Positions 27,162 to 36,118 of a DNA stretch of 64,000 bases are shown here, piece after piece. The stretch is from positions 682,001 through 746,000 of the forward strand of contig NZ_CP045649.1 of assembly GCF_009557055.1 (NCBI RefSeq), written 5' to 3'. The stretch's first letter is position 1. The number at the start of each line of letters is the position of its first letter. The translations under genes were made by a program, and so were the position numbers. Source of the DNA: Nocardioides sp. dk884. Its GTDB lineage: Bacteria; Actinomycetota; Actinomycetes; Propionibacteriales; Nocardioidaceae. Under the pieces are notes generated by a model that made no database searches, was not told where the DNA came from, and was given only the letters and a program-made list of their open reading frames with translations.

Positions 27162-27914
27162 GTGGACCTCACCCACCGCTTCACCGTGCCCACCTCGGTC
27201 GAGGAGACCTGGGGCCACTTCAACGACATCGCCTCGGTGGCCGAGTGCTTCCCGGGCGCCACGGTCTCCTCGGCCGAGGGCGACACCTTCGTCGGCTCGG
27301 TGAAGGTCAAGCTCGGCCCGATCGCGCTGGTCTACAACGGCTCCGGCACGTTCGTGGAGAAGGACGAGGCCGCGCACCGCTTCGTCGTCGAGGCCAAGGG
27401 CAAGGACAAGCGGGGCAACGGCACCGCCGGCGCCACGGTCACCGTCACCATGTCCGACGCGGGCGGGTCCACCGACGTGGAGGTCCTCACCGACCTCGCG
27501 GTCACGGGCAAGCCGGCGCAGTTCGGTCGCGGGGTGATGCAGGACGTCTCCGACAAGCTGTTGGGCCAGTTCGTGGCGTGCCTGGAGCAGCGGCTCGCCG
27601 GTCCCGCGGAGACCTCGCCGGAGCCGGAGGCTGCGGCGGAGGCTGGGGCGCCGGAGCCTGTGGCGACCGCGGTCCCGCCTGCTACGCCACGGGAGACGGC
27701 CCCGGACCGGGCGGTCGCCCCGGTGCCGCCGACCGAGCCGGCGCCGACCCGGCAGGCGACCCCGGAGCCCGCCAAGGGGCCGATCGACGACGGGGCGCTC
27801 GACCTGGGCGCCGCGGTCGTGCCCGCGCTGGTGAAGGCGTACGGCAAGCAGGTCGCCGCGGCCCTCGGCGTACTGCTCGTGCTCCGCTGGCTGCTGGGCC
27901 GCCGCCGGGGCTGA
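27162..27914 (+). CDS. coxG: CoxG-type SRPBCC protein with C-terminal membrane anchor
   Basis: 250 residues. The N-terminal ~145 residues are the SRPBCC/CoxG domain (VEETWGHFNDIASVAECFPG, then GSVKVKLGPIALVYNGSG). A Pro/Glu/Ala-rich linker (about 150-210) leads to a terminal membrane helix (AAALGVLLVLRWLLG) and basic end. CoxG has been described as recruiting CO dehydrogenase to the membrane and quinone pool, and the tail anchor here fits. GTG start 4 nt after coxM. A 13-bp tandem repeat begins in the last codons. Confidence 0.9.
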   Translation: MDLTHRFTVPTSVEETWGHFNDIASVAECFPGATVSSAEGDTFVGSVKVKLGPIALVYNGSGTFVEKDEAAHRFVVEAKGKDKRGNGTAGATVTVTMSDAGGSTDVEVLTDLAVTGKPAQFGRGVMQDVSDKLLGQFVACLEQRLAGPAETSPEPEAAAEAGAPEPVATAVPPATPRETAPDRAVAPVPPTEPAPTRQATPEPAKGPIDDGALDLGAAVVPALVKAYGKQVAAALGVLLVLRWLLGRRRG

Positions 27915-27945
27915 ACGCCGGGGCTGAACGCCGGGGCTGAACGCC
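27907..27945 (+). repeat. 13-bp tandem repeat, three exact copies
   Basis: GGGGCTGAACGCC is repeated three times without spacer. The first copy includes the coxG stop codon; the third runs into the 22-bp repeat locus. Because 13 is not a multiple of 3 each copy shifts the frame, and each holds a TGA. Confidence 0.85.
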
Positions 27946-28058
27946 GAGTCGGGGCCAATGGCGCGGCGAGTCGGCGTCAATGGCGGAGTTCTCCCCAGGC
28001 GACTGTGGACAGCTCCGCCATTGGCGCCGACTCGGGCAACCATTGGCGCCGACTCGGC
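27943..28058. repeat. 22-bp tandem repeat family, locus 3 (2 forward + 2 inverted units)
   Basis: Forward units at 27943-27964 and 27965-27986, inverted units at 28015-28036 and 28037-28058, each with the GAGTCGGCGCCAATGG-type core. The two pairs face each other across a 28-nt centre, so the RNA from either strand can form a stem of about 45 bp. It lies between the convergent coxG and LapA-like genes and probably acts as a two-way terminator. Confidence 0.82.
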
Positions 28059-28064
28059 GAGGGG

Positions 28065-28445
28065 TCAGCGGCGTTCGCGCTTGATCCGGCGGCGCACCTG
28101 GAGCATGCGCAGGGAGGCGCTGACGATCGCGATCACCATGCCGGTGACGGCGGCGGCGAGCAGGGAGACCGCGAGCGGGGCCCGGCCCTCCCAGCCGAGG
28201 AACGTCACCTGGACGTCCTGGGTGTTCTGCACGATGAAGATCAGCAGCAGGATCAACAGCACCGCGATCCCGACCAGTGCTGCCCACACCCCGCTGGTCT
28301 TGGAGCCGCGCAACGGGTCCGCGGCGGTTCCTGGGGACTTCGAGGACCGCTTGCCGGGCGTCGCGTCCGGGGACGGAACCGGCTGCTGGCTCGTCGGGGG
28401 CGCCGGCTGCTGCTCGGGAGCCGGGATGTCGCTGGACTCGGTCAT
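28065..28445 (-). CDS. LapA-domain (DUF1049) membrane protein
   Basis: 126 residues. A Pro/Ser/Gln-rich cytoplasmic head of about 50 residues, then two membrane helices (about 52-75 and 90-110) around the LapA core NTQDVQVTFLGWEGRAPLAVSLL, and a basic tail RRRIKRERR. Related proteins (LapA/YciS) help lipopolysaccharide assembly in proteobacteria; the role in Gram-positives is unknown. Its stop codon lies 6 nt from the repeat locus. Confidence 0.83.
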   Translation of the reverse strand: MTESSDIPAPEQQPAPPTSQQPVPSPDATPGKRSSKSPGTAADPLRGSKTSGVWAALVGIAVLLILLLIFIVQNTQDVQVTFLGWEGRAPLAVSLLAAAVTGMVIAIVSASLRMLQVRRRIKRERR

Positions 28446-28493
28446 GTCCTGCAGGTGCCCAGCAAGCGGGTCGAGGAATCCCGTGCGGAGTGC

Positions 28494-29369
<876 letters not shown>

Positions 29370-29438
29370 GGCCCCAGCCAAGCGGACCGGGGCAAGCCCG
29401 GCCCGGTCTGGACCCCTCGGCGGGCACCGGGAGGGGCG

Positions 29439-30056
29439 CTAGAAGACGTTGAGCGGGCGGTACTGCACCGAGATCCGCGGGCCGGCGTGGGCGACCTTGG
29501 GGACGGCGTGCTCCCAGGTGCGCTGGCAGCTGCCGCCCATCACCAGCAGGTCGCCGTGCCCCAGCTCCACCGACAGCGAGCCGCCGCCCCCGCCGCGCGG
29601 CCGCAGCGCGAGACGCCGCGGGTCGCCCAGCGAGACGATCGCGACCATCGTGTCGGCGGTGCGTCCGCGCCCGATGTTGTCGCCGTGCCACGCCACGCTG
29701 TCGCGACCGTCGCGGTAGTAGCAGCAGCCGGCGGTGCGGAACCGCTCGCCGAGCTCGGGGAGGTAGTGCGCGCTGAGGGCTTCGCGCGCCTCGACGAGCA
29801 CCGGGTGGGGGAGCGGGTCGTCGGCGAGGTAGGTGTGCAGCAGCCGTGGCACGGCCACCACCCGGTCATACATCTGACGCTCCTCGGCACGCCAGGGCAC
29901 GTCGCGCACGAGGGTCTCGAAGACCTCGTCGGCGGCCGGCACCCACGAGCGGAGCACGTCGATCCAGGCGCCGCGGCCCAGCACCCGACGCTCGATGCCG
30001 TCGAAGGAGCCCACCCCGGCCGGAGGTGCCCCGAAGAGCGATCCCTGGAAGTCCAT
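29439..30056 (-). CDS. alkB: AlkB-type alpha-ketoglutarate-dependent DNA/RNA dealkylase
   Basis: 205 residues. The Fe(II)/2-oxoglutarate dioxygenase core has WHGDNIG (His and Asp metal ligands, HxD), C-terminal TWEHAVPKV (third ligand His) and PRISVQYR (2-oxoglutarate-binding Arg). It repairs methylated bases such as 1-meA and 3-meC. The start is supported by a -10 box TACGCT 7 nt upstream, and a LexA-type box sits just beyond, so the gene should be part of the DNA-damage response. Confidence 0.92.
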   Translation of the reverse strand: MDFQGSLFGAPPAGVGSFDGIERRVLGRGAWIDVLRSWVPAADEVFETLVRDVPWRAEERQMYDRVVAVPRLLHTYLADDPLPHPVLVEAREALSAHYLPELGERFRTAGCCYYRDGRDSVAWHGDNIGRGRTADTMVAIVSLGDPRRLALRPRGGGGGSLSVELGHGDLLVMGGSCQRTWEHAVPKVAHAGPRISVQYRPLNVF

Positions 30057-30063
30057 GTCACCC

Positions 30064-30092
30064 AGCGTACGCCGGACCGAACGTCTGTTCGA
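30064..30092 (-). promoter_or_regulatory. alkB promoter: -10 box and LexA-type operator
   Basis: On the minus strand TCGAACAGACGTTCGG (30077-30092) matches TCGAAC-N4-GTTCGA at 11 of 12 positions. TACGCT (30064-30069) is 7 nt from the alkB ATG. The box lies between -35 and -10 positions. It also lies 75 nt from the divergent ABC transporter start and could influence it. Confidence 0.78.
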
Positions 30093-30167
30093 GGTGTGGC
30101 GGTACGGCGTGGCGGCGGGCGGCAGAAGGGGGTGGCGCGGCGGTCCCGGACGCGGAATGGTTCCTGC

Positions 30168-30911
30168 ATGAGCCACACCGCGTCCTCGGAGCTTCCCGCC
30201 GCGGCGCGGGTGCGTCACCTGACCAAGACCTACGGCGAGGGCCAGGCGCTGGTGCGTGCCCTCGACGACGTCAGCCTCGACATCGAGGCCGGTCGGTTCA
30301 CCGCGGTGATGGGGCCCAGCGGGTCCGGGAAGTCCACGCTCATGCACTGCTGCGCGGCGCTGGACCGTCCCGACTCGGGCAGCGTGCTGATCGGCGAGGA
30401 GGACCTGACCCGGTTGCCCGACAAGGCGCTCACCCGGCTGCGCCGCGACTCGATCGGCTTCGTCTTCCAGTCCTTCAACCTGGTGCCGACCCTCGACGCG
30501 CGGGAGAACATCGTGCTCCCGCTGTCGATCGCGGGGCGGCGCCCGGACCCCGCGTGGTTCGACCACGTCATCGACACCGTCGGGCTGCGCGACCGGCTCA
30601 GCCACCGGCCCAACGAGCTGTCCGGCGGCCAGCAGCAGCGCGTCGCGGTCGCGCGGGCGCTGGTGAGCCGCCCGACGATCGTGTTCGCCGACGAGCCCAC
30701 CGGCAACCTCGACTCCCGCTCGGGCGCGGAGATCCTGCAGCTGCTGCGCAGCAGCGCCGACGACGGCCAGACGATCGTGATGGTGACCCACGACCCGATC
30801 GCCGCGGCGTACACCGACCGGGTGGTGTTCCTCGCCGATGGCCGGGTGGTCGAGGAGCTGCGGCAGCCGACCCGTGAGTCGGTCCTCGAGGCGCTGGCCG
30901 GGTCGGCGTGA
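30168..30911 (+). CDS. ABC transporter ATP-binding protein, MacB/LolD type
   Basis: 247 residues. Walker A GPSGSGKST (about 48-56), Q loop FQSFNLVP, signature LSGGQQQR, Walker B IVFADEPTGNLDS and switch His in VTHDP, all as in the MacB/LolD/FtsE family. It powers the adjacent FtsX-like permease, whose GTG start overlaps this stop (GTGA). No good SD precedes the ATG. Confidence 0.93.
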   Translation: MSHTASSELPAAARVRHLTKTYGEGQALVRALDDVSLDIEAGRFTAVMGPSGSGKSTLMHCCAALDRPDSGSVLIGEEDLTRLPDKALTRLRRDSIGFVFQSFNLVPTLDARENIVLPLSIAGRRPDPAWFDHVIDTVGLRDRLSHRPNELSGGQQQRVAVARALVSRPTIVFADEPTGNLDSRSGAEILQLLRSSADDGQTIVMVTHDPIAAAYTDRVVFLADGRVVEELRQPTRESVLEALAGSA

Positions 30912-33463
30912 TCCGCGCGGCGCTGCGCAGCCTGCTGGCGCGCAAGGTGCGCCTCTTGATGAGCACGTTCGCGATCGTGCTGGGCGTGGCGTTCGTCGCC
31001 GGGACCCTGATGTTCTCCGACATGCTCAACCGCAGCTTCACCGCGCTCTTCGACGCGACCGTCGGCGACGTGGTCGTCGAGCCCGAGGGCGCCCAGACCG
31101 CCGACGGCTTCTTGTCCACCAACACGGTGCCCGCCGCGGTGGTCGACCGGCTGGCCGGGCTGCCCGGCGCGGCCCGGGCCGACGGCCAGGTCGAGGCGGA
31201 CGGCGTGTACGTCGTGGGCACCGACGGCAAGCTCGTGGGCGGCTTCGGCCCGCCCGGGCTCGGCGGCAGCTGGAACGACGCGCCTGCGGCCGGCGGGCTC
31301 ACGGGGCTGGAGATCCTCGAGGGTGAGGAGCCCCGGGGCCAAGACGAGGTGGTGCTCGACGAGCAGACGGCCGAGAAGGCCGGCTACGACCTCGGTGACC
31401 GGGTGGAGATCACCACCGGCGGGGAGACCAGCACCATGGACCCGGTGCTGGTCGGCATCGCCGGGTTCCCCGAGGGCGGCTCGCTCAGCGGCGCCACGCT
31501 CGCGCTGTTCGACACCCGCACCGCCCAGCAGCTCTTCCTCGACGGCCAGGACGCCTACACCGAGGTGTGGGTGACCGCCCGAGACGGGGTCTCCCAGCAG
31601 GAGCTCGCCGAGCAGGCGGACGAGGTGCTGCCCTCCGGGATCGACGCCGTCACCGGCGAGGACGCCGCCGACGCGGCGGCCAGCGACCTGCTGGAGGCGG
31701 TCTCGTTCCTGACCACCTTCCTGCTCATCTTCGCCGGCATCGCGCTGGTGGTCGGCTCGTTCCTGATCGTCAACACCTTCTCGATCCTGGTCGCCCAGCG
31801 CAGCCGCGAGCTGGCGCTGCTGCGTGCGCTGGGGGCCAGCCGGGGGCAGGTGGTGCGCTCGGTGCTGCTCGAGGCTCTGATCCTCGGTGCCGTCGGCGCC
31901 ACCCTCGGCCTGGGGCTCGGGGTGCTCCTGGCGCGCGGGATCGCCGCGGTCGTGGGCCGCTTCGGGCTCGACCTCAGCGGTCAGGAGCTGGTGCTGGCCC
32001 CGCGCACCGTGCTGGCGGCGTACGCCGTCGGCGTCGTGGTCACCGTGGTCGCGGCGTACTTCCCGGCCCGGCGCACCGGCCGGATCGCGCCGGTGCAGGC
32101 GCTGCGCGACGACGTGGCGCTGCCCGAGACCTCGCTGCGGCGCCGCTTCGCCCTCGGCCTGGCCCTGGTCGCGCTGGGGGCGCTGGCGATGGTGGCCGGG
32201 CTCGGCGCGCTCGACGGCGTGCTGGACGTGCCGCGCCGGGGATGGGTGCTGGGTGCCGGCGTGCTGGCGGTGCTGCTCGGGGTGAGCGCCGCCAGCCCGG
32301 TGCTGGGACGCCCGCTGCTGGACCTGGCCCGGGCGGTCCTGGCCCGGGTCTTCGGGTTCGTCGGGCTGTTGGCGGGCCAGAACGCGCTGCGCAATCCGCG
32401 GCGTACGACCGCGACCGCCTCGGCGCTGATGATCGGGCTGACCCTGGCCTGCACGATGGCGATCATCGGGAACTCGGCGAAGGCGAGCGTCGACCGTGCC
32501 ATCGAGGAGAGCTTCGTCGGCGACTTCGTGGTCAGCAGGCTGTTCGGGGCGCCGTTCTCACCCGACGTCGCCGAGGAGATGAGCGAGGTGCCCGGGGTGC
32601 GGCGGGTGGTCCGTGAGCGCTTCGGGGCCGGGCTGCGGGACGGCTCCCAGGTCGCGCTGGCGGCGACCGACCCCGGGGAGATCGACTCCCTGGAGCTGGC
32701 GGTGACCCACGGGGAGCCCACGCTGCGGGCCGGCTCGGTGCTGGTGCAGGAGTCCTGGGCCGACGACGAGGGCGTCGCCGTCGGCGACGAGCTGGACCTG
32801 CAGGTGCCCACCGGGACGGTCACCTGGCGGGTGGCGGGGACCTTCGAGGACAACCCGGTCGTCTTCGCCCCCGTCCTGACGAGCGTCGAGGACCTGGTCG
32901 CGGCCGGCTTCCAGGACCGCGACAACGCGCTGATCGTCTTCGGCGCCCCCGGCACCGACGTCGCCGCGCTGCAGGCCCGGCTGGACGACGTGGTCGCCGA
33001 CCAGCCCGCGGTGACCGTCAAGGACCAGGCCGAGTTCGCCGCGGAGCAGCGCGAGCCGATCGACAACCTGGTGCTGACGATCTTCGCGCTGCTGGGGCTG
33101 GCCCTGGTGATCGCGGTGCTGGGCATCGTCAACACCCTCGCCTTGTCGGTCATCGAGCGCACCCGCGAGATCGGGCTGCTGCGTGCGATCGGGCTCTCCC
33201 GTGCCCAGCTGCGCCGGATGATCACCTTGGAGTCGGTGGTGATCTCGCTGCTGGGCGCCGTGCTCGGGGTGGTGCTGGGGGTGATCTTCGGGGTGGCGCT
33301 GATGCGCGCGCTGCGCGACCAGGGCCTGGAGGTCATCAGCGTGCCGACCGGGCAGCTCGCGGTGTTCCTGGCGCTGGCGATCGTGGTCGGGGTGCTCGCC
33401 GCCGTGTTTCCCGCGCGCCGCGCGGCGCGGCTCGACGTACTGACAGCGATCGCGACCGACTGA
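30908..33463 (+). CDS. FtsX-like ABC permease (MacB type, two FtsX domains)
   Basis: 851 residues. One N-terminal membrane helix, a large extracytoplasmic domain, an FtsX core of three helices (about 270-400), two more helices (about 420-460), a second extracytoplasmic domain, and a second FtsX core at the C-terminus (about 720-845). Both cores carry the ERTREIGLLRAIG-like coupling segment. With the ATPase it forms an exporter or mechanotransmitter for a lipid, peptide or antibiotic; cargo unknown. The GntR gene after it is a possible regulator. Confidence 0.9.
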   Translation: MIRAALRSLLARKVRLLMSTFAIVLGVAFVAGTLMFSDMLNRSFTALFDATVGDVVVEPEGAQTADGFLSTNTVPAAVVDRLAGLPGAARADGQVEADGVYVVGTDGKLVGGFGPPGLGGSWNDAPAAGGLTGLEILEGEEPRGQDEVVLDEQTAEKAGYDLGDRVEITTGGETSTMDPVLVGIAGFPEGGSLSGATLALFDTRTAQQLFLDGQDAYTEVWVTARDGVSQQELAEQADEVLPSGIDAVTGEDAADAAASDLLEAVSFLTTFLLIFAGIALVVGSFLIVNTFSILVAQRSRELALLRALGASRGQVVRSVLLEALILGAVGATLGLGLGVLLARGIAAVVGRFGLDLSGQELVLAPRTVLAAYAVGVVVTVVAAYFPARRTGRIAPVQALRDDVALPETSLRRRFALGLALVALGALAMVAGLGALDGVLDVPRRGWVLGAGVLAVLLGVSAASPVLGRPLLDLARAVLARVFGFVGLLAGQNALRNPRRTTATASALMIGLTLACTMAIIGNSAKASVDRAIEESFVGDFVVSRLFGAPFSPDVAEEMSEVPGVRRVVRERFGAGLRDGSQVALAATDPGEIDSLELAVTHGEPTLRAGSVLVQESWADDEGVAVGDELDLQVPTGTVTWRVAGTFEDNPVVFAPVLTSVEDLVAAGFQDRDNALIVFGAPGTDVAALQARLDDVVADQPAVTVKDQAEFAAEQREPIDNLVLTIFALLGLALVIAVLGIVNTLALSVIERTREIGLLRAIGLSRAQLRRMITLESVVISLLGAVLGVVLGVIFGVALMRALRDQGLEVISVPTGQLAVFLALAIVVGVLAAVFPARRAARLDVLTAIATD

Positions 33464-33466
33464 GCC

Positions 33467-33482
33467 ATTTCGTATATGAAAT
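33467..33482 (+). promoter_or_regulatory. AT-rich palindrome between the permease and GntR genes
   Basis: ATTTCGTATATGAAAT is an inverted repeat (ATTTC/GAAAT arms around TATA) and stands out in GC-rich DNA. It begins 3 nt after the permease stop and lies 35 nt before the GntR -10 box. GntR/HutC-type operators are often palindromes of this kind, so autoregulation is likely. Confidence 0.55.
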
Positions 33483-33517
33483 CGTCCATTCAGGTGACGG
33501 CCCGCGTGAGCGGACCC

Positions 33518-33523
33518 TAGTGT
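33518..33523 (+). promoter_or_regulatory. Leaderless-type -10 box of the GntR gene (TAGTGT)
   Basis: TAGTGT is 7 nt upstream of the GTG at 33531; no SD sequence lies between. Confidence 0.5.
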
Positions 33524-33530
33524 CGGACCC

Positions 33531-34250
33531 GTGGAGCTCACCGTGCAGACCGATGGACGCAGCCTCAAGCACGTGCAGGTGCGTGAGTACGTCAGGTCCC
33601 TCGTCGCCGGGGCCGAACCCGGCACCCCGGCCCCCTCGGAGCGCGAGCTGGTGCACCTCTTCGGGGTCGCGCGGATGACCGTGCGCCAGGCGATGGACGC
33701 CCTGGTGGTCGAGGGGCTCCTGGAGCGCGTGCCCGGGCGCGGCACGTTCGTGGCCCGGCCGCGACGCGCGGCCAGCCAGATCCTCGGCTACACCGAGGAG
33801 ATGACCCGCCGGGGCCTGCAGCCGGAGTCCCAGACCCTGCTCGCCCGCCGTGAGCAGGCCGGCCCCGGGGTCGCCCGCGCGCTCGCCCTCACCGAGGGCG
33901 ACGCCGTCCTGCACTGGCGTCGGCTGCGGCGCGCCGACGGCGCGCCGATGTGCATCGAGGACGCCTACCTCAACGAGGTGCTGCTGCCCGGGTTCCTGCA
34001 GTCCGGCATGCCCACCAGCCTGTACGACGCCCTCGGCGCCCGCGGACTGCGCCCGACCTGGGCCGAGGACTCGGTGACCGCCGACCTCGCCAAGGCCGAG
34101 GAGGCCACGCTGCTCGAGATCGACCGCGGCGCCCCGGTGCTGCGGCACGCGCGTCGCGCGCTCGTCGGGGAGACGGTCGTGGAGGTCTCGCGCACCGTGC
34201 ACCGCGCCGACCGCTACACCCTCTACGTGCAGCTGGGCCAGGACGACTGA
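33531..34250 (+). CDS. GntR-family (HutC/UTRA) transcriptional regulator
   Basis: 239 residues. N-terminal winged helix with APSERELVHLFGVARMTVRQAMDALVVEGLLERVPGRGTFV (about 33-75) and a C-terminal UTRA ligand-binding domain (about 90-235). It would bind a small molecule, often a phosphosugar, and control nearby genes. The palindrome at 33467-33482 is the best operator candidate. The ligand is unknown. Confidence 0.9.
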   Translation: MELTVQTDGRSLKHVQVREYVRSLVAGAEPGTPAPSERELVHLFGVARMTVRQAMDALVVEGLLERVPGRGTFVARPRRAASQILGYTEEMTRRGLQPESQTLLARREQAGPGVARALALTEGDAVLHWRRLRRADGAPMCIEDAYLNEVLLPGFLQSGMPTSLYDALGARGLRPTWAEDSVTADLAKAEEATLLEIDRGAPVLRHARRALVGETVVEVSRTVHRADRYTLYVQLGQDD

Positions 34251-34260
34251 GGCTCGCTCC

Positions 34261-34608
34261 TCAGGTGAGCTGACCGAGCGCGGCGACCGGCTCGCCGGTC
34301 TCCTCGCAGACCCACAGCGGGTCCGGTCCGCCGAGATCGGGCTGGATGTAGAGCGAGTGCTGCGGGGCGTCGTCGCCGCACGCCAGGCACACCGGCCAGC
34401 GGCCCTCGGTCTCGAGCAGCGCGTCCTGGACGTCCTGGGCGACCAGCCCGGCGACGTACACCTGACCCTCGGGCCACTGCTCGGCCCACCAGGTGCGGGC
34501 GGAGACGGCGTCCTCCAGGGCGCTGACCGCCCCGGGGGTCGCGCGCTGCCGGGCTTCGAGGTCGGCGAGCACCCGGGCCCTGGCATCGAAGAGCAGTGCG
34601 TTGTCCAC
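34261..34608 (-). CDS. Hypothetical protein with CxxC ribbon
   Basis: 115 residues from a GTG at 34608 (CACAAT lies 6 nt upstream and could be its -10 box). Sequence starts MDNALLFDARARVLADLEARQ, helical in the first half; the second half has CLAC and a single Cys in WVCEETGEP, which may form part of a small metal or redox site. Converges on the GntR gene, 10 nt apart. I do not recognise the family. Confidence 0.6.
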   Translation of the reverse strand: MDNALLFDARARVLADLEARQRATPGAVSALEDAVSARTWWAEQWPEGQVYVAGLVAQDVQDALLETEGRWPVCLACGDDAPQHSLYIQPDLGGPDPLWVCEETGEPVAALGQLT

Positions 34609-34702
34609 ACCCCCATTGTGCGGTCGTTTCAAGGGCGACGGTGCCCGGGCAGCCCTTGAGGGTCGGTCGCACGCGGCGGCCGCGGGGTGGAGGAGGCGCG
34701 AC

Positions 34703-35047
34703 ATGGCGGCTGGGGACGTGTTCGTGGAGCGGTGGCTGGACCTGCGGCGAGTGCCGGAGGTGATGGACGACGCCGCGGGGCAGGCCGCGACGATCGTCGA
34801 GCACGCGGTGACCTGGGTGGCGCGCCGCGACGGCTTCGAGCCGAGCCCGGTGTGCCTGCTGCGGCCGCTGGCCGAGGCAATGGACCAGGTGGCCGCCGCG
34901 TTCGAGGAGCTCGGTCGTCGTTTCGCCGGGCAGTGGCAGGAGGTCCGCGACGCGGTCGTGGCGAGCACCGCCGAGCTCGAGCGCGCCGACCGGGTCGCGG
35001 CGCAGGACGCCGCGCGGGTGCACGCCCAGCTGCCTGGGGCGGCCTGA
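34703..35047 (+). CDS. Small helical protein, possible type VII secretion substrate (EspC/WXG100-like)
   Basis: 114 residues, all-helical by eye, no signal peptide. The C-terminal half (EELGRRFAGQWQEVRDAV then STAELERADRVAAQDAARV) resembles the helical hairpins of WXG100/EspC-type secreted proteins. Strong SD GGAGGAGG (34688-34695) before the ATG. The next gene starts 1 nt after its stop codon, so the two are made together. The type VII assignment is an inference from shape and context only. Confidence 0.6.
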   Translation: MAAGDVFVERWLDLRRVPEVMDDAAGQAATIVEHAVTWVARRDGFEPSPVCLLRPLAEAMDQVAAAFEELGRRFAGQWQEVRDAVVASTAELERADRVAAQDAARVHAQLPGAA

Positions 35048-35048
35048 G

Positions 35049-35792
35049 ATGGCCGTTCCCACGCTGGTCGACATCACCCTGGCCCCGCCGGCGCCCGGCA
35101 CCCGCGAGATCGCGCACGACCCCACCTTCATGGCCTGGGACGCGACCTTCTCGGAGCTGCGCGACGTGGCGAACCTCGGCATCGACGCGCTCAACAAGGC
35201 CGGCGCCGGCCTGCCCCGGCTGCCCGAGGAGAGCCTCGAGGAGCTGATCGTCCGGCCGCTGTCCGGCGACTACGCCGCGATCCGGCAGAACGCCAACGCC
35301 TGCGGCGACGTCCGCTCCGCGCTGCACGTGTGGGCCGACAACCTGCTGCGGCTCTCGGTCGGCGTCGACCCGGCCTGGGGCGGGCAGGCGGCGACGGCGT
35401 ACGTCGTGCAGGTCAACCTGCTCGGGCTGGCCGGGCGGGCCGTGGCGGAGCTGGTCGGCGCGGGTGCCGAGGTGCTGGAGGTGGTCGCCGGCTTCGTCGA
35501 GCGGCTGGCGGTGGAGGTCGAGCGGCTCCTCGTGGACCTCGGCCAGGCCCTGTTCCGGCTGGTCGCCAAGCTCAGCTCCAAGGTGGCCGGCCCGGTGGGC
35601 TGGGCCGCGTTCGCCGCCGAGCTGGTGACCCGCGGTCTCGACGCGGTCACCGACATCATCGACGATGTCCGGCTCGTGGTGGACCTGGTGCGCACCCTGC
35701 TGGACCTGCGCGACACGGTCACCGCGTGGGTGAGCGAGCAACGCGAGCGCCTCGCGCTCTTCGCCGAGCTGCCGGGGCTGATGTCGCGGTGA
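35049..35792 (+). CDS. WXG-motif helical protein, possible type VII secretion effector or partner
   Basis: 247 residues. About residues 75-130 contain the turn DPAWGGQAATAYV, a WxG motif between two helices as in WXG100/LXG modules. The C-terminal half is a long amphipathic helical stretch (about 125-235) with regular Val/Leu heptads. No signal peptide. It lies between two other small genes in one operon. A toxin domain is not apparent. Confidence 0.58.
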   Translation: MAVPTLVDITLAPPAPGTREIAHDPTFMAWDATFSELRDVANLGIDALNKAGAGLPRLPEESLEELIVRPLSGDYAAIRQNANACGDVRSALHVWADNLLRLSVGVDPAWGGQAATAYVVQVNLLGLAGRAVAELVGAGAEVLEVVAGFVERLAVEVERLLVDLGQALFRLVAKLSSKVAGPVGWAAFAAELVTRGLDAVTDIIDDVRLVVDLVRTLLDLRDTVTAWVSEQRERLALFAELPGLMSR

Positions 35793-36109
35793 GCGGCTCG
35801 GCGCAGGAGGCGGTGGAACGGGTCCTGGCCCGCGGCGCGCTGCTGCACGACCGGGCGCGCGCCCTCGAACGTGCGGGCCACGGCGACCCGGTGGTCCGCG
35901 CCGCGCTGCGCAGCGCCCTGCACGAGGCGACCGGGCCCGAGGCCCCGCTGGTCCCACGCACGGTGGGGGACCGGGTGCGCCGCGGCACCCTCACCTGGGA
36001 CCGGGTGTGGCAGGACCCGCAGGAGGTCGGGCCCGAGGCGGTGCTGGTGGTGCGACGGGCGCTCGCCGCGCTGGCGCGCTCTGCGCGCGAGCAGGGCCTG
36101 GGGTCCTAG
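35789..36109 (+). CDS. Small hypothetical protein of the same operon
   Basis: 106 residues; the GTG start overlaps the previous stop (GTGA). The protein is Ala/Arg-rich and helical (AVERVLARGALLHDRARALERAG), with no recognised domain. It may be a chaperone or third member of the small secretion-like set. Its TAG stop is also the start of the -10 box of cutC. Confidence 0.55.
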   Translation: MSGSAQEAVERVLARGALLHDRARALERAGHGDPVVRAALRSALHEATGPEAPLVPRTVGDRVRRGTLTWDRVWQDPQEVGPEAVLVVRRALAALARSAREQGLGS

Positions 36110-36112
36110 CAT
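36107..36112 (+). promoter_or_regulatory. Leaderless-type -10 box of cutC (TAGCAT)
   Basis: TAGCAT is 6 nt before the ATG at 36119. Its first three bases are the stop codon of the preceding gene. Confidence 0.5.
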
Positions 36113-36118
36113 CGAGCC

